Below, in pieces: positions 37,212 through 46,000 of a stretch of DNA of 64,000 nt. Positions within the stretch are counted from its first letter, which is position 1, and each line of letters begins with the position of its first letter. The DNA is from Aplectana chamaeleonis (lineage: Eukaryota; Nematoda; Chromadorea; Rhabditida; Cosmocercidae). The stretch is taken from the NCBI GenBank assembly GCA_029168955.1, contig JAPDOI010000186.1, positions 930,001 to 994,000 on the forward strand, written 5' to 3'. The position numbers and the translations under genes are program-made. The notes beneath the pieces are model-generated. The model was not told where the DNA came from, did no database searches, and worked only from the letters and a program-made list of their open reading frames with translations.

Positions 37212-38235
37212 TACAAGATAATCGTGCGAGGACCCCGTGTCTCAGCACGATTTTGAGTGCGGCGCGTGTCGCAGCAGCGGTTCTCCTCAGCTGAAAACTC
37301 GAAGCTAACCCTCACGGCGGCTGCGGGAGTCAGCTCGTCAAGTCACCGCATGCTATCCCTGTTTTACCACAAATTCGTGTTTTACCATCGGGAATAGCTA
37401 ACATTCAGGAGAACAGGAGCCTCACTTAATCTCTGTCTGAAGAAAATCGGTTTCATTGTGTTTCAAAGGAGAGAGCTGCTCGCTTGCCTTGTCGGGGTGG
37501 CGGACAACTCGTCCACCTCGCTCTCTTCACAACGCTGCAAAGCAACACAAAGCGAGATCAGATTCTGTTTTGTAGCTGCGAAGGAGTGCACTTCATAAAA
37601 GGGTTTTGCACACCCGTAGGTTTCCATTCCTGTCGGAAATGCACGGGTAGCGGGTGCGTTTGGACGAGTTACACCCCGCAGTCGCCGTGAGGTTTAACTG
37701 CGAGTCAGCTGAAAACCAGAAAATGACTCCGATGAGGGCAGTACTATACACCCCTAAGTTCCTTGGTTTGCACACCCCTTGATCGGGTAACGCTCATGGT
37801 TAGTGGCAGCTTAAAAAATGCCAAAATCTCGGTTCAATAAACCTCTTAACACAAAATGACTGAAACTGACTGCAAATAGAATTATTGCAAAATTTAAAAA
37901 TATGACTCCTACACGTGAGGAAGTCATTAAGAAGACTGCGCCTTGCATGAGGGTCAAGCGCGGTTATGTATCTTGTTTTCAACGTCGGGGAGGGAGTCGT
38001 AATGATTTCAGCTCAAAAGTCAAAAAAATGGGGTGAGGCCGTACGAATTTCGAAACATAAACGAAGACTTGGTTACGCAATCTTCAAATCTTTTGAAATT
38101 TCTGGCCACCGAGGGGTTGGGAGGCGGGGGGTTGTATAAGCTCCGTCGAGGTTCAAAACAGCGGTCTGCTTGGTCCCCACACCTTGCACAGTTAGGTCAA
38201 ATATGCCGAATCTCGGTACAAGGGGAGGACGGGGT
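37212..38235. other. Spacer without recognised gene
   Basis: Several short frames, none supported. GAGGGTCAAGCGCGG at 37949 looks like a damaged end of the CAGGGTCAAGCGG family. Confidence 0.35.
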
Positions 38236-38860
38236 GGGGTCGGCGCCAGCCGGCTGGCAGCTGTGACCGCTCTTGGCCGAGTCGCCCCAACGAGATCGAT
38301 GGCGATGGCTCTCTAGCTCGTTGATTGGCGATCGGATTTCCCATATTTCCCAAATGGGATTTAACATATTAAAGCAAACAGCCCCCGAGTTTTTTGATGT
38401 GTTGAAGGCCTCTCAAGAAAGGGCACAATCTCCCAGCTTTCCAAATTTTCCAGGGGTTGGAACACTGGCAGGGCGAGATTCTGACAAGAGTGCGAAGTTT
38501 TCCCCGATTTTTCAAGGGGCTGGAACCCCGGGTGGGCGAGATTCTGACATGAGTGCGAAGTTTTTCCCGATTTTTCAAGGGGTTGCAACCCCGGGTCGGC
38601 GAGATTCTGACATGAGTGCGAAGCTGTTCCGATTTTTCCAAGGGTTTCAACGCCGGGTGGGCGGGATTCTAACATACAAACGACTTCAACACTTCAAAAA
38701 ACCCAGGAGCTGTTTGGTTTATTACAGGAAGTCGTCACCCTTTTTGCTCAAAGAAACGATTGTTCTCCACGGGAGCCATCGGACTCGCTGTTGCGGCGAC
38801 TCGGCCGAGATCGGTCACTGCTACCAGCCAGCTGGCGCCGCTCCGTACCCAGTCGATTAC
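38236..38860. repeat. Inverted-repeat element with an internal 66-bp tandem array
   Basis: The left arm 38238-38320 (GGCGCCAGCCGGCTGGCAGC, GCTCTTGGCCGAGTCGCC) is matched inverted at 38765-38850. The interior, 38440-38675, has four copies of a 66-bp unit built on GGCGAGATTCTGACATGAGT then CAAGGGGTTGGAACCCCGGG. The long frame (38273-38929) is kept open by the 66-bp multiple of 3. Confidence 0.8.
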
Positions 38861-39531
38861 GTGAGAAAATGTCCGAATGTGGAGAGAGAAAATGTCCGCG
38901 CGTTGCGTGCAGAGAAAATCAGCACATAATGCGCCTCGCACAGAAGTGGCCAGTGCGATCTTAAAAAATCAATAATTCGCATGCCGCTCCTGGCGACCCC
39001 GGACGCCAGGATTCAAATTCGAATCCCATACCGCGCGCGCGAATATCGGGATTCAAATCTCGATTACACTGACCGGGTTTTTATACCAAGTTTTTTGCAT
39101 AACTCGTAACTATGAGATAGGCGGAATAAAAGTGTGGAAATCCAAAAACCGGGTTTCGTCAGAATGAGTTTAACTAGATCTTCGAAAATCAGATGCGAAA
39201 CACATGAAAATGAGCGAAACTTCGGGCTTAGACTGGAATTGTATTCACCATGGTAATAACTACGAATAATGAGGGGATGGGGCCACGTATCTATCTCAAT
39301 GATATTCACTCTACTACACATATTGAAGAGGGAAAAAGTCAATTTGAGAACGTGGTGTGCAGACATGAAAGACAGCGAACATATAAATGAATATGGATGT
39401 GCGTTTCGAAAACTAAAACCATTAAAAACCTGAGGAATCGATAGTTGCCACGCCGCAGGTTTGATCCTGGCGACCCCGGATTGACTGACCGGGTGGTGGA
39501 AACTGAGCTCCGCCTCCAAAACTTGTCGGGG
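38861..39531. other. Spacer without recognised gene
   Basis: GC-rich CCTGGCGACCCCGGA occurs at 38989 and 39469. A GATTCAAATTCGAATCCC stretch resembles a tRNA B box, but no tRNA can be folded around it. Confidence 0.35.
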
Positions 39532-39588
39532 ACTCAACCGGTCACAATGATTTGCACTGAAACGCACCCAAAATGTGACCGGTTGAGT
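39532..39588. repeat. Perfect 15-bp inverted repeat at the 3' break of the CR1 copy
   Basis: ACTCAACCGGTCACA (39532-39546) and its exact complement TGTGACCGGTTGAGT (39574-39588) with a 27-nt loop. It lies where the CR1 homology stops. Confidence 0.85.
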
Positions 39589-39639
39589 GACCATTTTCTG
39601 CCTGAGAAGGTCTCCGTTCTTAAGACAGCCAATACTACT

Positions 39640-40723
39640 CCTTTCCTGTAACTTGGAATTCAGATAACGATAGAAGTTCTTATCTCCCGACTCTATCTTT
39701 TTCTTCTCCAAATAACTGTTATACCTACCCAACTGAGAATGGAACTTTTTCGCGAATACGTTATATGTTTCCCAATTTCCAGTGCGCCTTGCTTCATAAA
39801 ATAGGCATTCACGATGTTCAGACATTTTTTGCAAGTGAGCAGGCAGGCGAATAGACTTAATAGAGGACACAAGCTTCCACGGCACATGCAGATCAATAGC
39901 TGCTTGGATAATTGACAAGAAAAGTTCATATTTCTCATTTACGCTGTTGGTAGATTCTAACAGACTGTCCCAGTGAATTTGGCTAAGATATCCATTGACG
40001 GCTGCATAGTCGCACTTTGCGTAAACCCTGCGAAAAGACCGGTGAAGAGCCTGTTTCACAACATTGAATATCAAATGAAATGCTATTATGATCGCTTAAC
40101 CCCACCGGAGGCAAAATTTCCAAGTTTTCCAGTAGAGTTTCATGGGTGCAGAACACTAGATCCAGAACATTATGACCTCTAGTAGACTCATGAACAAATT
40201 GGAACAGGTCGTAACAGTAAACTAGCTCCTCCAAACAGGATAGATTTGTTGCCACCACATCCCCTTCACTCCTTCGAGCGAAGTCCGGCAAATTGAAGTC
40301 CCCCACGATGATCGTGTGGAGTTCACACGCTACCAAATCACTCAAAACTTTGACTAGCATTTCGGTTCCGGCAGAATCACAAGACGGGGCCCTGTACACA
40401 ACCACGACCCTGAAGCTCGAACTTTCATGGTAAAGGTCGGCACATAGTATCTCATAAGCTTGTTCCACCGACTCAGAGAAAACCACAGATATTGAGAGCC
40501 TTCGATGCACCAACAACATCACCCCGCCTCCTGACTTCCTAACGCGATCACACCTCTTGAATTCATAGTCCAGAGAGAAATTTCCCAATAAGGACGAAAC
40601 CGAATGTCTAGACTTGAGCCATGTTTCAGTGAAGGCATAAATATCATAATTATTGGAAAGAATCAGGTCAATATGTTTCTTGTTTTTTGAGACAGATCTT
40701 ACATTTGCATATGAACATTTCAA
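39640..40723 (-). pseudogene. CR1 ORF2 N-terminal part: APE endonuclease, frameshifted
   Basis: Starts with ATG at 40723, 30 bp after the ORF1 stop. Endonuclease motifs: SYANVRSVSKN, TETWL, GGGVMLLVHRR, VVVYRAP, VGDFNLPDF and GLSDHNSISFD. The frame shifts by one base near 40060. The second frame continues through the linker (CDYAAVNGYL, KNFYRYLNSKL) to about 39615. The reverse transcriptase is absent. Confidence 0.85.
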
Positions 40724-40752
40724 AACACTACAATGATACCGGAGAGGATGAA

Positions 40753-41577
40753 TCAGTTTCCCTGATCCGTAGGCGTTGACTCATCGTGGTTCGATGAGGG
40801 GGCCGCAGAAGGGGTTACCCCAGAGGCAGAATCGGCCGGTCCACCCTCACCCCTAGAAGGCGAGACTGGCTCGACATTACCTCCAGGGCCAGCTCTCATA
40901 CGCCTCCGATATTCCTCCCTTCTTTTAAACCGTTCTTCCTTCGTCAGGGATTCTCTGAGATAGAGCCCCTTAACGGGGAAGAACTTCAGACGGGAGGGAT
41001 TTCTCAACGCCTGTTTCTGATACGAAGAACATGGCATGATAATCTTCAAAAGTCGATTTTTGCCTTGAAACGGCGAGCCTAAGCGATAAACAGATACCGG
41101 AGAGCAATCCACATTTAAATGAGAAAGAACATCCATCACAAAATTGGCATCGTGACTCGATCTTTGCCGTACAGGAAGATGCTTCGGCTCAGGAACACCA
41201 CTAAGAACCAGGGAGCGAGCGCGCTCCTTCTCACTCTCACTATCACGAGTGGTAACAAGAGGCGATGAGACTTGAGAAGAAGATGGTAATGCAATGGAAT
41301 ACGTCTGAGAAGGTATACTATTTCCATTCACAAGCTCAGGATTAGAAGAATGACTTCGGAGAGAACTTCTCAACTTGGTGTTTCCCTTGTTGAGGTTATC
41401 CAGCCTGTCCAGAAGTTCGGCGTTCAGACGTAAAGCAGCATCCGTATGACGTCGCCCCTCCAGCAGGAGCGCCAGAATTACCCGAGCGTAGTGAGGCACT
41501 GCATCATCTTCCATAAGTTCTTTGACGGCCCGCTCGACATCCGAACCATTCAAAATATCGTCCTTGCCCATTGCCAT
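40753..41577 (-). CDS. CR1 ORF1 protein (RNA-binding type), intact
   Basis: 275 codons from the ATG at 41577 (MAMGKDDILNG) to TGA at 40753. This start lies 53 nt downstream of the SL1 5' end, so the leader is very short. The N-terminal half is helical and leucine-rich (VILALLLEGRRHTDAALRLN). The middle has the conserved RARSLVLSGVPE ... VYRLG ... RLLKIIMP ... GLYLRESLTKEERFKRR block of CR1-like ORF1 proteins, thought to bind the element RNA. The C-terminus is Pro/Gly/Ser-rich. The frame is also open upstream into SL1 with no ATG. No lesions seen. Confidence 0.8.
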   Translation of the reverse strand: MAMGKDDILNGSDVERAVKELMEDDAVPHYARVILALLLEGRRHTDAALRLNAELLDRLDNLNKGNTKLRSSLRSHSSNPELVNGNSIPSQTYSIALPSSSQVSSPLVTTRDSESEKERARSLVLSGVPEPKHLPVRQRSSHDANFVMDVLSHLNVDCSPVSVYRLGSPFQGKNRLLKIIMPCSSYQKQALRNPSRLKFFPVKGLYLRESLTKEERFKRREEYRRRMRAGPGGNVEPVSPSRGEGGPADSASGVTPSAAPSSNHDESTPTDQGN

Positions 41578-41608
41578 TTGAGACTGACCAACCACAGACA
41601 CCAGATAC

Positions 41609-41630
41609 CTCAAACTTGGGTAATTAAACC
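41609..41630 (-). ncRNA. Exact SL1 spliced-leader sequence at the 5' end of the CR1 copy
   Basis: The minus strand reads GGTTTAATTACCCAAGTTTG plus AG, identical to SL1, then GTATCTGG and 31 nt of leader before the ORF1 ATG. This is the arrangement of a trans-spliced mRNA, not of an SL RNA gene: no Sm site or SL RNA body follows. Confidence 0.9.
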
Positions 41631-41639
41631 GAGTTAGTT

Positions 41640-42006
41640 AGTTAATCAGAATTCTCGCAAGGGAAGTGATTTGAAATAGAATTCTGTGCTTTCCGGTGTT
41701 TTTCAAAAACATCGATAATCGACGAATTTTATCGATTTTTGAGAAGGGTTGGTGACTTACTTCGACCTAAAGGCAGGGTTCTCGATAAAATCAGTCGTTG
41801 TGCTAGTGGAGAAAATGGGTTTATCCTAGACGTGGGGGGGGGCATCCAAGATTTATTCATAGAAATGAACAGAAAATCTGATAAAAGATTCTTGATACGG
41901 CTATCAATCATTGTTTTTATTGAAATTCTATAGAAATACTTCAATTGATAGCGTTACTGATTGGTGGTTCATTTAATTTCTGACTTGAATCCTGAGAGTA
42001 AACTTC
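41640..42006. other. Spacer without recognised gene
   Basis: AT-rich. An imperfect inverted pair is present (ATCGATAATCGACGAATTTT region). No gene. Confidence 0.35.
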
Positions 42007-42166
42007 AAATACCGTGCGGTACCGATTGCCGCAAGGGCATGAAATGATGCTATAAGTTGCAATACACCAACTATCATCAGTTATATCAGACCGACCAACT
42101 TGAACTCTCAAATGAAAATTGCAGAGTATTTTATGGCTGTGCGGAAATCGGCACCGCACGGTATTT
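42007..42166. repeat. MITE, AAATACCGTGCGG family (160 bp)
   Basis: 14-bp perfect inverted ends AAATACCGTGCGGT and ACCGCACGGTATTT. Subterminal GATTGCCGCAAGGGCATGAA is shared with 44822-44962 and the fragment at 18714. Confidence 0.9.
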
Positions 42167-42770
42167 TTGAAGCCGTGATGCGACCACCTCGTGTCGAGCA
42201 ATGTTCGGTTGGCTTTTAGGTTCTTATCTCTTCAGGAAAGACTGATCGACGAGTTCTACTGTGAAGAATTATGGACCCTTCAGACTTTCGCTCACCATTT
42301 GTTTCCAAACCCATTTTGCGCTACGGAACGTACTGCATTTTGAGAGAAGTTCAATGAGAGGAAGAGATTACACAAGGTATGGTATCCGTTTTCAATCTAG
42401 TCTGACGCATGAACCAGGCGGTTGGCCGTGCGGGATGTGCGGCCTCAATGGAGAATGCGGTTTCGATTCGCGCGGGATGATCTACCGCCGCAGCCCCGTC
42501 CATTCATCAGACTAGAATTATTGCGCGCACCCTACCTGCTGTCCTTACTTTGTCGTCATATTTGAAAAGCACGCTGTGCATGTTGTTCTTACAAAGCGCA
42601 TAGTTTTGCACGTTAATGTTCATTATATGTACATATGACGTTCGCCTTACGCCACGTACTAAAAAAAACAAAAAAACGAGAAATTTTATTGTAGCACATT
42701 CATTTTTCCTCTAACAGCTGAAGTATGGACTACCGCTCACTCACTCATGCATCAGTACCCGGTTTTGCGT
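42167..42770. other. Spacer without recognised gene
   Basis: No supported exon. It is downstream of the NYN gene on the opposite reading side. Confidence 0.35.
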
Positions 42771-42975
42771 GTACATACATACATATGATCTAGTTCCGCA
42801 TTCGCGTTCAGTCCGCAAAGTCTCATTATCACAATCTTAGAAGCGGAGCGGTTGTTTTGAGAATGATTCTAGTTGATTTTTTTAAAAACAACCGCTTCGC
42901 TCCCACGATTGTGATAATGAGGACTGAACGCGATTGCGGAACTGAACTATATGTATGTGTGCGTATGTTGGACAA
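42771..42975. repeat. Near-complete palindrome MITE downstream of the NYN gene
   Basis: Left CATACATATGATCTAGTTCCGCATTCGCGTTCAGTC..., right arm its complement through TCATTATCACAATC, GAAGCGGTTGTTTT and CGCGATTGCGGAACTG. The arms are ~95 bp around a ~20-bp loop. It ends about 55 bp from the gene's stop codon, so it may lie in the 3' UTR. Confidence 0.85.
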
Positions 42976-43027
42976 CAATTCACGGTAAACGGTGTCTTTA
43001 TTCAAGAACAACCTCATGACATTCGAT

Positions 43028-46000
43028 TTAGGCGCACATTTCAGCGCACTGGCCGGCAAGAAAATCGACATTGCGGCTTGCATTCACGGCAAGCACCTGT
43101 TGCACAATGTCGGCCGGGAAGATCGACGACAAAACAGTCTCAATTTCCGAGTCGATGACGGCTCTTTTGAAGTCGACGTCTTCATCGTGAGGTGTATTGT
43201 TGTAGCTAATTTCTTCTTCTGAAAATGCATTCGTTGACCACTGTTGGCCAACATTTAAGCTCTCAATCAGGTCGACGGCATGTGATCGTGCTTCAGCATC
43301 TTGCAAAAGGTTTCTTGCCGTTGGCTCATCTCCAATCTGGGGATTTTCAAAAAACGAAATCAGTTCAGATGCTGTCACGCGTTGACCATTCCTATTAGAA
43401 TCTCTCCTATTCATTCTATCCCTCGTCGTAATCAAAGTGTCAATATGAGCCACAATCTCTTTCAGCACGTCCTCCTGACTATACGCATTTATAAGCTGCC
43501 CATTCTCTTCAACCACTGAATTTCGGTCACTACTGCTTTCGTCACTCTGTGAACTGCTGCCAGAGTTCCAACTGCTCTCGCTGCCGCTAGCCATCAGTAT
43601 ATCGAAAGGATCCGGGGGTTGCCGCACTTCTTCTGCAATGTAGGCCAAGTCGCTTCTTGGGAAAGTATTGAGACCATCGGAGAAGTCAATCAATGAAAAT
43701 TCAACAGCTGCATTCGGTTCTATCAACGAGGGGGGATCCTCCAGCCACATGTCGTCCATTGTGCCTGCACCGCTGCCTCTGGTATCTGAAAAAGACATTT
43801 TAAATGACCAATTCGAGAGGAAACATAGTTGGGTATTCCACCGAAGTATGGCCTCATGGACACTCCTCTAGAATCGACAAGTTTATAATTTGCCACCGGC
43901 ACAAAATTCTCGCGAAAGTGTAATGGTTTTTCTTTCAGGAGTTTTCCATGTTTACTGCCTGATACCATGACATTTTGAAAACCGGTCGTGCTGTTTTCCT
44001 ACATTATAGTCCGTGCAGAGCCTCAACTACTGGCTCCTGAAGGAGGACGGTGTGTGAATGAAGACACACCGCTCTCCATCTCTTCTATAGAGGAGTCCAC
44101 CAAGAGTGTCTCATCTACTTATCAATGAGAAGCGGTCGACTGGAGATCAATGAACATGAAACTCTGCAGAACAACCGCTCTCGCTCAATCGGTATCGAGC
44201 GTGCTGGTATTGGATTCATGCACCTTGATCCCCAGCCGACCGCTTTTTATTGATAAGTAAATGAGGCACTCTTTGTGGACTCCACTATATACCCTACACT
44301 TTATCAATTGAGTATCATCAGGTTTGGATACCGTGAGAATTTTGTGACGTTGGCAATTTATAATAGGCTTAACGTTAGGAGCCGATCGGTTCCCCGAAGC
44401 TCTATACCGCTATTCGTTGGTTGCAGCGCCTGAAAACCTTACCTATCTCACTAGACGTAAACGGATTCGCTCCAGAGTAGACGTCCTCATCGTGCTCCTC
44501 ATCAAACAAGTCAAACAGCTCCTGCAAAATGTGATGACATATGGAAGATGACGTGTGAAGTTCTAGAGAGGATGTTGCTGGTTATTACCATCTGATAGCC
44601 AGGTAGATGCTCCAGGGCTAGTGGCCGTATCGCATTTCTCTCACAAAGCTCTGCCATCATATCGTCAATAGCTGTGATTCTCTCCTCCTTCCGTTCCACA
44701 CTCCACGACTCGCGGCGGAGTAGCACCTGTGCAACGAAGCAACTCAGTAAGGATTTATGGCCTTACCAAGACCCGAAAAGGAACTGTCGAAGTCTTCGGA
44801 CTAAGATTCTGGGTAAACTTCAAATACCGTGCGGCACCGATTGCCACAAGGGCATGAAATGATTATATCAGTTGCATTGCAATATCAAACCGACCAACTC
44901 AAACTCTCAAATGGAAGTTGCGAAGTATTTTATGGCTCTGTGGCAATTACCGCACGGTATTTCTCGTCTAGTATACCAACCTTAGAAAACTCCGCATCTT
45001 CCGGACTGGCAAAAATCTTTTTCGCAATCGCTGACGCCCGGACGGTGACGTCCTCATCTGCAACGTTACACTACGAAATAGCAGAGACTCAGAAGTATAC
45101 GATACAACCCACAAATAAAGAGCTCGGGAAGAGCCTTAAAGAATACGTCCACTCCATGATGCACAACCTCATGAGGAAGAAAACGGAACTTGATGTCCAG
45201 CGTTCTGTTGAGGATCACCTGATGGAACTCGCTAAAAACAAATTGAAAAACTTATTCAGATGCTCACAGTTGCTTAACAGTACCTGTACGTGGACTGCGC
45301 TAGAATGTCCTTAAACTTGTCGCCACTCAACACGCATCCACCATGACGAGCAGCCAGTGTGGTCACGTAGAGATCATCATAGTTGATGAACGCCCTAAAA
45401 ATTCCTACCCCAAATAATAGTTGAGAATGTCAATTTGGTCGATGAGCAAATTCGCCGTCGCTGAATTGCTTCAGCAGCTCCTCAGGTACTCAGGGCGACG
45501 GCCGGCGCCCCACATTTCGAGGGTGCCGGCCAACGGCGAACCATGCTGCATGCGACGCGCACGCAACGCTGATATTGGTTCGCCCTCGAGCCACATAACA
45601 CGTAACGCCATCTTCGATTCGGCCGGTTGGAAAGACAATTGATAATGACCACGAATGATCACGGCGTAACAAGCTTATCACGTGCACAGCCGGTATAAAA
45701 GGCGCCTCATCTCACTAGAGTCCTCATTCGGCAATCTAATGCCGGCGCTGGAAGGTGACTTCGAGTCACTCTCCGGAGGCCCGCATATTTTTGACCGCTA
45801 AGGGGATATAGGTACCCCCACGGCTGGGGGGGGGCGATTTTCGCCGCGATCCGCGGGGAGGGTGCTCAGATACTCAGGGCGACGGCCGGCGAACCTCTAT
45901 GCCGAAATCGACGGCCGGCGCCCCACATTTTGAGGGTGCCGGCCAGCGGCGAACCATGCTGCATGCGACGCGCACGCAGCGCGGATATTGGTTCGCCCGC

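Larger units (their letters stand above)
39615..41630 (-). mobile_element. CR1-type LINE, 5' half, beginning with SL1
   Basis: Contains a short leader, ORF1 and the first half of ORF2, then stops at about 39615 (after SSIGCLKNGDLL) without reverse transcriptase or 3' tail. The 5' end is the SL1 leader at 41609-41630. Losing the 3' part while keeping the 5' end is the opposite of normal LINE truncation, so later rearrangement is likely. Confidence 0.85.

Noticed and set aside
38273..38929. 218-codon plus frame and two antisense frames at 38.36-38.68 kb
   Set aside because: They cover a 66-bp tandem array, again a multiple of 3, inside an inverted-repeat element.
38985..39020. tRNA B-box-like ATTCGAATCCC
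   Set aside because: No acceptor stem, D arm or anticodon arm can be placed around it.
41609..41630. A functional SL1 RNA gene at the CR1 5' end
   Set aside because: No SL RNA body or Sm site follows; instead a short leader and an intact ORF1 follow. The CR1 explanation is better.
44829..45314. 161-codon plus-strand frame with a helical, Lys-rich C-terminal half
   Set aside because: It is antisense to three exons of the NYN gene, whose splice sites, phases and family motifs agree on the minus strand; its first third is MITE sequence.
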